From Clostridia bacterium (GTDB lineage: Bacteria > Bacillota > Clostridia > Christensenellales > SZUA-584): a DNA stretch of 64,000 nucleotides. The notes under the pieces are model-generated. The model did no database searches and was not told the DNA's origin. It saw nothing but the letters and a program-made list of their open reading frames with translations. The position numbers and the translations under genes were made by a program. The DNA lies in NCBI GenBank assembly GCA_003249555.1, contig QKIQ01000067.1, positions 1-64,000 of the forward strand, read 5' to 3'. This document shows, in pieces, positions 58,908 to 64,000 of this stretch (its first letter is position 1; each line of letters opens with the position of its first letter).

Positions 58908-59843
58908 TTATATTGAGACCGACTTATCTTCAGGTTGATTAACAACGGCTTCGTCCGGCTGATGCGGGTTTACATGCACCATGCAGTGCTTCACAGCGGG
59001 GAACGCTGCTTCAATCGCGTCGTGAACCCGCTGCGCGATGCCGTGTGACTGCTTGAGCGGCACGGCGCCGTCTGCGCATATCTCGATATCCACATAGATG
59101 CGGTTGCCAAAAAGCCGTGTCTGTATCCCGTCAATGCCAAGTACGCCTTCCTGTGAGAGACTCACTCGCTTGATTTCATCCACAACGCCGCTTTCGCACG
59201 CCTCATCCGTCATTTTACGCATGGCGTCTTTGAATATGTCATATGCGGCCTTGATGATAAACAGGCAGATGACGACACTCGCGATGGGGTCGAGCACGGG
59301 CAGACCCATCCTGGCGCCGAGTATGCCGATGAAGCTGCCCACAGAAGAAAGCGCGTCGGAACGGTGATGCCACGCGTCTGCCATCAGAGCACCCGAGTCG
59401 ATTTTTTTCGCGGCCGTGCGCGTATACCAGAACATCGCTTCCTTCACGGCTATCGACACAACTGCCGCGACGAGCGCAAGCGTGCCCGGAATAAGCGGCT
59501 TAGCGTCGGTGCCGTCGATGATTTTTGATACACCGCTATACCCGATGCCGATGCCTGTTAACGCAAGCATCACGGCGAGCAGAACAGCGGCCACGCATTC
59601 GATACGTTCGTGTCCGTACTGGTGCTTGGCGTCAGATTCCTTACCAGAAAGCTTCACGCCGACAATGACGATAAATGTGCTGAAAACGTCGGAAAGAGAA
59701 TGAACCGCGTCGGATATCATCGCGCCCGAATTTGCGATTATTCCAGCGAAAAGCTTGAAGGCGCTGAGCAAAACGTTGACGGCAATACTTACCGCTGAAA
59801 CACGCATTGCAAGCTGCAAGCCGGTTTTTTTTTGATGCTCCAT
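58908..59843 (-). CDS. Cation diffusion facilitator (CDF) metal exporter
   Basis: This 311-aa CDF family exporter has six helices and a cytoplasmic C-terminal domain. Metal-site residues are visible in MISDAVHSLSD (helix 2) and MADAWHHRSDALS (helix 5), with the DAV-H pattern of Mn/Co/Fe-type members possible. The start is ATG 59843, behind GGAGG with 8 nt spacing; the frame opens 5 codons earlier. A long leader with alternative hairpins lies upstream. Confidence 0.93.
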   Translation of the reverse strand: MEHQKKTGLQLAMRVSAVSIAVNVLLSAFKLFAGIIANSGAMISDAVHSLSDVFSTFIVIVGVKLSGKESDAKHQYGHERIECVAAVLLAVMLALTGIGIGYSGVSKIIDGTDAKPLIPGTLALVAAVVSIAVKEAMFWYTRTAAKKIDSGALMADAWHHRSDALSSVGSFIGILGARMGLPVLDPIASVVICLFIIKAAYDIFKDAMRKMTDEACESGVVDEIKRVSLSQEGVLGIDGIQTRLFGNRIYVDIEICADGAVPLKQSHGIAQRVHDAIEAAFPAVKHCMVHVNPHQPDEAVVNQPEDKSVSI

Positions 59844-59924
59844 AAAAGTTACCTCCACAGATTTTGTAAGATAGCTCTATGGCACTTTTGTCAACGCTGT
59901 ATGCTCCCGGGCAATACCGTAAAT

Positions 59925-60128
59925 AAAAAAAGTACCCGTGGACCACATACACTGTCCCACAGATACGATTTGCAACGTGATCTGCTGCCGCAAGATGGCG
60001 GCCCGGCCCCACGAACCATACGGTTCATCGCCTGCTCAGTTTGTACTGTTGAACGCCCATTCATTTTTTATGTCCCTGTGACGCTTGCGTCGGCAGGGCG
60101 GTTTGAATGTCTGCAGTGCAAAGAGATA
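59925..60128 (-). promoter_or_regulatory. Metal-responsive-looking leader RNA of the CDF gene
   Basis: The minus-strand transcript from about 60128 holds stacked hairpins: CCCTG-CC-GACG/CGTC-A-CAGGG, GAACC/GGTTC, GCCGC/GCGGC, and CAGATCACG/CGTATCTG (59984-59960). The last overlaps a terminator in which GTATCTGTGGGAC pairs with GTCCACGGGTAC and runs into T7 (59966-59925). The two cannot form together, which is riboswitch logic. Repeated GGGACA and G(G)CAG segments between the hairpins recall the NiCo (czcD) four-way junction, but I cannot confirm the class. Confidence 0.6.
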
Positions 60129-60134
60129 CTTCAT

Positions 60135-60163
60135 ATGGTATATTATGCAAGGCATTTTGTCAA
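60135..60163 (-). promoter_or_regulatory. Promoter of the CDF leader
   Basis: Minus-strand TTGACA (60163-60158) and TACCAT (60140-60135) are 17 bp apart, just beyond the carbonic anhydrase stop. Confidence 0.65.
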
Positions 60164-60185
60164 GGTGACAAGATTGCTGAATATT

Positions 60186-60722
60186 TTATTCTTCAATCAA
60201 GCTGAGCTTGTTATCGTCCAGCGTGTAATAAAGAGGGACTACGGTGACGCCTTTGTATTTATCGGCAAGGCGTTTGCTTTCCGCAAGCACGAATTCTGTT
60301 TCGTTGTCAATTTCATATATAGGTGCGTAGTTGAAGAAATGGTCTTTGGCTTTTTCCTCGTCCCAGTTTTCAAGGCGGTCGAGGCCTTTAACAAACAGCT
60401 GCATTTTAGACGCGAGATTCACCATGCCGCAATTGTCATGCGCGATCAGCACAATATAATCCACTTTGCCCACGGCGATGGCGTATGAGACTTTAAATTC
60501 GCTATAGCGAAGGTTTGCGCCGCCTGTGCGGATGATATAGGCGAAGTTTTCGGGTATTTTGAGCTGCTTGCGGTTATCCATGCACATACCGATCAGCAGC
60601 TGCGCGGATGTGTATTCCTTGTGAGGCGCGGCGAAGTTCTGAAAAAGTATCAGCGCCTCTACGGGTGTGCTCTTGAGCTTTGAGGGGATGTCATCCTGTT
60701 GTGCAATTTTTTTGATGTTCAT
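60186..60722 (-). CDS. Beta-type carbonic anhydrase-like protein
   Basis: This 178-aa protein has the beta-carbonic anhydrase motifs MCMDNR (Cys47, Asp49, Arg51), IRTGGAN, and HDNCGM with the His and second Cys zinc ligands. It lacks some terminal parts of plant-type enzymes but fits the short clostridial type. It would interconvert CO2 and bicarbonate. The start is ATG 60722 after AAAGGAGATG; a TTG one codon earlier is also possible. It is monocistronic. Confidence 0.88.
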   Translation of the reverse strand: MNIKKIAQQDDIPSKLKSTPVEALILFQNFAAPHKEYTSAQLLIGMCMDNRKQLKIPENFAYIIRTGGANLRYSEFKVSYAIAVGKVDYIVLIAHDNCGMVNLASKMQLFVKGLDRLENWDEEKAKDHFFNYAPIYEIDNETEFVLAESKRLADKYKGVTVVPLYYTLDDNKLSLIEE

Positions 60723-60814
60723 CAATTACATCTCCTTTCGGATTGTGACATTATGAATAACGTATAGGTGATTGGTGCTGAGTGCAAGCGCCAATCATCG
60801 ACATATTTGTGTGA

Positions 60815-61027
60815 TTACTTGGGTGAGCGGTCTTTTGCTATCGCCCTGACGGAGCTGGCAATGGATGTGACACAGAGTATCCAGAGCAAAACAGTGGATA
60901 TATCGTTGCTCACAAACTTCATTGTGGGGTTATATTCGTCCAAAATCATAAAAACAATAAATATTACCGAGAATATCATGGGCACATGAGGGAGTATCCT
61001 CAGTAACGCATTCAGAAAAGCTTTCAT
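60815..61027 (-). CDS. Small two-helix membrane protein, 70 aa
   Basis: This 70-aa protein has two hydrophobic helices (about 12-30 and 42-60) and a basic C-terminus. It overlaps the phosphodiester glycosidase gene by 4 nt (ATGA) with GGAGG upstream, so it is real and translationally coupled. The function is unknown. Confidence 0.75.
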   Translation of the reverse strand: MKAFLNALLRILPHVPMIFSVIFIVFMILDEYNPTMKFVSNDISTVLLWILCVTSIASSVRAIAKDRSPK

Positions 61028-62070
61028 GCTCCAACCTCCTTTATAAGCACAATATCACTGACGCCGCGTCCGCCTTCAAAGGGTATGTTCACCATTTCAT
61101 CGTTGTACGTCATCACTGCGGATTTTCCTCCGTCGAAATTGTAAGCGGCGACACAACCCAGGTCTATAAATATCTGGGAAAACTCCTCAAGTGTGACGCC
61201 GCGTGAATAGCCTTTGTCTCGTCCGTCCACCACCACAAAACAGTAATGCCCCGGTTCAATGCAGCCAAAGCCGCTTCTTGGGTTCAGATCCTTTATTGAT
61301 GCTTTTGCGTTGTATTCAGACGGGAGGTTTCCGTTTGCGTCGAGCAGTGCGGGCCCAAACGTCCAGCCCTGATAAGCGCCTTTGGCGACGGTGTTATCAA
61401 GGTTAAACGCATCGGGTGAAAACGTCTCAACGGTGCCGTCGTAATACAGCACGCAGATATCAAGGTTGGTCTCGTCTGCGCGGTACACCACGCCGTTTCT
61501 GATGACCACGCCTTCATCCTGATAGCCGTAAAAGTCTCCCGTCATCCCCAACAACGCACCGGATGCTATGTCCTGATCGAGCACGTCCTCTCTGAAGCCT
61601 TTTCCGTACGTGTTTCCCGCAAGATATGTCTGGAAGCATTCGATATCCGCAAGATAGATGTCAGCAACATAGTAGGTGATGGTATCGCGGTCATCGCCAA
61701 TCGTCTTTTTTTCTATAGTGAAGGATATATTGGGGCTGCTGTATGATGTATCAGTCGCGACCACGGTGTCTGTAAAATGGTCAGCATACATTTGCGCCCA
61801 TGTAAGAGGAACGTCGGCCACGTCCGTTTCTGTCACGTCATCGGCATCCGCGGCGGCCGGGGTGCTTTGTGCAATTGACTGTGCATCCGCGGTGTTTGAA
61901 CTGCTTGGGTTGCTGACAACAATATTCAGCGGTTCCTGTTCGCGCGGCAGTACAAAGTAGTATAGCATAAAACCGCCGAGAATCATCGCTGTGACCAAAA
62001 CATCAATAACCACAATCGCCCATATCGGCAGCTTCTTGTTCTTTTTGTATTTGACTTTCGTTTCTTGCAT
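61024..62070 (-). CDS. Phosphodiester glycosidase (NAGPA-domain) membrane protein
   Basis: This 348-aa protein has a cytoplasmic start, one membrane helix (about 16-40), a Ser/Ala/Asp-rich linker, and a NAGPA-type phosphodiester glycosidase domain (about 95-345) with GMTGDFYGYQDEGVVIRNG, GPALLDANG and the closing AAYNFDGGKSAVM. The family removes sugar phosphodiesters in wall polymers or uncovers phosphorylated glycans. It is first in a two-gene operon with the small membrane protein. Shine-Dalgarno AAAAGGAG. Confidence 0.9.
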   Translation of the reverse strand: MQETKVKYKKNKKLPIWAIVVIDVLVTAMILGGFMLYYFVLPREQEPLNIVVSNPSSSNTADAQSIAQSTPAAADADDVTETDVADVPLTWAQMYADHFTDTVVATDTSYSSPNISFTIEKKTIGDDRDTITYYVADIYLADIECFQTYLAGNTYGKGFREDVLDQDIASGALLGMTGDFYGYQDEGVVIRNGVVYRADETNLDICVLYYDGTVETFSPDAFNLDNTVAKGAYQGWTFGPALLDANGNLPSEYNAKASIKDLNPRSGFGCIEPGHYCFVVVDGRDKGYSRGVTLEEFSQIFIDLGCVAAYNFDGGKSAVMTYNDEMVNIPFEGGRGVSDIVLIKEVGA

Positions 62071-62339
62071 AGGTAAGGCTCCTTTTCATTGCCCTTCTTA
62101 TATATGAAAAGACGCAGGGCGTGCCATCTGACATCAGATAATGACTCTTTTTTGTTTTGAGAGTAAGTATAACACAATTGGTATCACAGCGCACGTAATA
62201 ACTGCATCTGCAGCAATAATTCAGACTGTATTCAATCGCAAAATGTGCACTGTATTGATGCGGATTTTATGGTTATCAGTAAACGCATGATATAGCATCC
62301 CTATCAATTATAAAGAGCAAGAGTTAGAGCCGCTTCCGG

Positions 62340-62368
62340 TTGCCTTTTTTTGCACAGGGCGTTATAAT
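62340..62368 (+). promoter_or_regulatory. Promoter of the UDP-galactopyranose mutase gene
   Basis: TTGCCT (62340-62345) and TATAAT (62363-62368) are 17 bp apart. The remainder of the 359-bp gap from 62071 shows no gene. Confidence 0.6.
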
Positions 62369-62429
62369 TCTAATCGTTGTCACGCTGTTGTGATTCATAT
62401 TCAATACCGAACAGGTGAAAGGACGGCAC

Positions 62430-63545
62430 ATGAAATACGACTATCTGATCGTGGGCAGCGGTTTATTCGGCGCGACGTTTGCCCATGAAGCAAAGAAGAG
62501 GCAAAAAAGCTGCCTGGTCATCGAAAAACGAGGTCACATCGGCGGCAATATCTATACAGAAAAGCTGGACGGAATCAATGTTCATAAGTACGGTGCGCAT
62601 ATATTTCATACAAGCCACAGCGCTGTGTGGGATTACATTCGTCAGTTTGCATCGTTCAACCACTATATCAATTCTCCGGTGGCGAATTATAAGGGCGAGC
62701 TATACAACCTGCCTTTTAACATGAACACATTTAATAAAATGTGGGGCGTGGTCACGCCGCAGCAGGCGCGCGAGAAGATCGAGCAGCAGCGCAGTGAGAT
62801 GGCAGGGGAGCCTGGCAACCTTGAGGAACAGGCCGTTTCGCTGGTGGGCCGAGACATATTCGAAAAGCTCATCCGCGGCTATACCGAAAAACAATGGGGG
62901 CGCAGCTGCAAAGAACTCCCGCCATTTATCATCAAGCGGCTTCCTGTGCGCTATACGTATGATAACAATTATTTCAGCGATCCGTACCAGGGTATCCCCG
63001 AGGGCGGATATACGCCCATTATAGAAAAGCTGCTGGACGGTGTGAAGGTAGAGCTGGGTGTGGATTTTAACGCTGACCGCGAACGCCTCTCTGCCACGGC
63101 GAAGCGAATCGTTTATACGGGTCAACTGGATGCCTATTTCGACTTCTGCTACGGCAATCTCGATTATCGCGGACTCAAATTCGACACGAAGCGCTTTGAG
63201 ACGGACAATTATCAGGGTGTGGCGGTCATGAACTATACGGACGGTGAGACGCCGTACACACGTGTGATTGAGCACAAGCATTTCGAGTTCGGCACACAGA
63301 GCGTGTCGCATGTGACGTGGGAATACCCCGAGGAATGGAGCAAAGGCGACGAACCGTATTATACTGTTAACGACGAGAAAAACGAAGCGCTAAAGGGTAA
63401 ATATATGGTACTCTTAAAACACCACAAAAACGTGATATTTGGCGGACGCCTTGCGGAATACCGTTACTACGATATGGACAAGACGATTGCATCGGCGCTG
63501 GACGCGGTCAAACACGAGTTTAACGAGCAGTCAATACTATTTTGA
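62430..63545 (+). CDS. glf: UDP-galactopyranose mutase
   Basis: This 371-aa flavoenzyme converts UDP-Galp to UDP-Galf for surface glycans. The FAD site is YLIVGSGLFGATFAHE (5-20); then GGNIYTE, HKYGAHIFHT with the conserved His, and late GRLAEYRYYDMD. It is full length. The start is ATG 62430 after GTGAAAGGA; a GTG at 62415 overlaps that site. It may serve the same surface polysaccharide as the operon at 41-45 kb. Confidence 0.95.
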   Translation: MKYDYLIVGSGLFGATFAHEAKKRQKSCLVIEKRGHIGGNIYTEKLDGINVHKYGAHIFHTSHSAVWDYIRQFASFNHYINSPVANYKGELYNLPFNMNTFNKMWGVVTPQQAREKIEQQRSEMAGEPGNLEEQAVSLVGRDIFEKLIRGYTEKQWGRSCKELPPFIIKRLPVRYTYDNNYFSDPYQGIPEGGYTPIIEKLLDGVKVELGVDFNADRERLSATAKRIVYTGQLDAYFDFCYGNLDYRGLKFDTKRFETDNYQGVAVMNYTDGETPYTRVIEHKHFEFGTQSVSHVTWEYPEEWSKGDEPYYTVNDEKNEALKGKYMVLLKHHKNVIFGGRLAEYRYYDMDKTIASALDAVKHEFNEQSILF

Positions 63546-63553
63546 CAGTTGGG

Positions 63554-63752
63554 CACCCCGCTATTAAACGGGTGCTCAGACTATCAAAAAAGCTAAAATA
63601 TAATTCGTGGGCAAGACGGGCTTTGCCCGCGCAGCCCACACCTTGTGGTTTTTTACTGTTTCAGAGCGTAGCGAGGAACAAGCAAAACCGGAAAACTGGC
63701 GGAAAACCGAAGGTTTTTCGACAAGCTCGGAACCCCGCTATTAAACGGGGTG
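63554..63752 (+). repeat. Small structured repeat element ending in a terminator
   Basis: ACCCCGCTATTAAACGGG occurs at 63555-63572 and again at 63732-63749; each copy is itself a hairpin. Between them lie GTGGGC/GCCCAC enclosing GGGC/GCCC (63608-63638) and AAAACC/GGTTTT (63702-63717). The second copy ends in a T5 run, so it also terminates glf. It looks like a short non-coding mobile or REP-like unit. Confidence 0.6.
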
Positions 63753-63902
63753 TTTTTATGCTCAAAAAAAATTTTTTATTTCCCGTAGCACTTTGCCTCT
63801 TTTCAAACGTCTAATATATAAGACGGCATAATAAGTCTAGAATCTTTGTGTTCTTGTCAATCATGACCCGTATGGAAATAAAACATTCAGAAAGGGAAAA
63901 TG

Positions 63903-64000
63903 ATGCGGAATATCGTTGCGGTCATAATGGCTGCCCTTTTGCTTGCTCTTGGCGCGTGTGCGGCTGATGAGGCAATGCCAGGTATGGCGCTGGCAGGAAC
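63903..64000 (+). CDS. Lipoprotein, 5' end only (cut by window edge)
   Basis: The first 32 residues are visible: a signal peptide with basic start (MRNIVAVIMAALLLA) and lipobox LGAC. The start is ATG 63903, 6 nt after AAAGGG; ATG 63900 is the alternative. The rest lies beyond the window, so function cannot be given. Confidence 0.7.
   Translation, partial: MRNIVAVIMAALLLALGACAADEAMPGMALAG

Overview
The window comes from a low-to-moderate GC, strictly anaerobic-looking member of the Bacillota, most likely class Clostridia. The evidence is Gram-positive style ribosome binding sites (AGGAGG), frequent TTG/GTG starts, TTGACA-17-TATAAT promoters, a T-box leader and a lysine riboswitch. The gene content agrees: PPi-type phosphofructokinase, ferredoxins, ferredoxin:thioredoxin reductase, FeoAB, a SleB-type hydrolase and Ku/LigD. 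I cannot name a genus.

Layout. (1) 1-500: rRNA spacer, 5S rRNA and tRNA-Asn with a terminator. (2) 0.6-4.1 kb: small basic protein, then an ECF sigma factor, an RsgI-like membrane anti-sigma factor and a lipoprotein with the same NPS domain. (3) 4.2-10.6 kb: YjbQ, PPi-PFK, a MntR-type repressor divergent from feoAB, then a MarR regulator with a flavodoxin/ferredoxin protein. (4) 11-18.2 kb: purine operon purE-C-F-M-N-H-D (purQ/S/L, purB and purA are not here). (5) 18.5-22.2 kb: esterase, HxxxDG acyltransferase-like protein, zinc-ribbon membrane protein and MBL hydrolase. (6) 22.2-25.8 kb, minus strand: asd-dapA-dapB behind a lysine riboswitch with its terminator; dapB is fused to aspartokinase-like ACT domains. 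(7) 26.5-26.9 kb: an unassigned structured RNA of about 370 nt with its own promoter and terminator. (8) 26.9-30.2 kb, minus strand: repeat-containing zinc-ribbon membrane protein, hpt, and a cytidylate kinase-like/nuclease-like fusion. (9) 30.3-32.6 kb: isolated terminase small and large subunit genes with a ferredoxin gene between them. (10) 32.6-41 kb: PadR/DUF2812 pair, WecA/TagO-type transferase, Na/Pi cotransporter, small membrane protein, BlaI-type regulator, VanW protein, pyridoxamine kinase. (11) 41-45 kb, minus strand: polysaccharide genes (cytidylyltransferase, tandem-domain glycosyltransferase, epimerase). (12) 45.1-47.9 kb: second feoAB set with GTTAG-N6-CTAAC operators. (13) 48-55.4 kb: DUF3298 protein, galM, NHEJ operon (ku, ligase, polymerase), AI-2E transporter, SleB-like hydrolase, mntP behind a possible structured leader. 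(14) 55.4-58 kb, minus strand: T-box leader, XRE-cupin regulator, acyl-CoA synthetase. (15) 58-64 kb: glutaredoxin-like protein with ferredoxin:thioredoxin reductase, CDF exporter behind a terminator-type leader RNA, carbonic anhydrase, phosphodiester glycosidase, UDP-galactopyranose mutase, and a truncated lipoprotein gene at the edge.

Themes. Metal handling is prominent: two FeoAB systems, a MntR-type regulator, MntP and a CDF exporter. RNA-based control is unusually rich: lysine riboswitch, T-box, a CDF leader with mutually exclusive hairpins, a candidate mntP leader and the orphan RNA. The points I rate highest are the orphan RNA, the T-box (specifier read as isoleucine ATC) in front of an acyl-CoA synthetase, and the DapB-ACT fusion under a lysine riboswitch.
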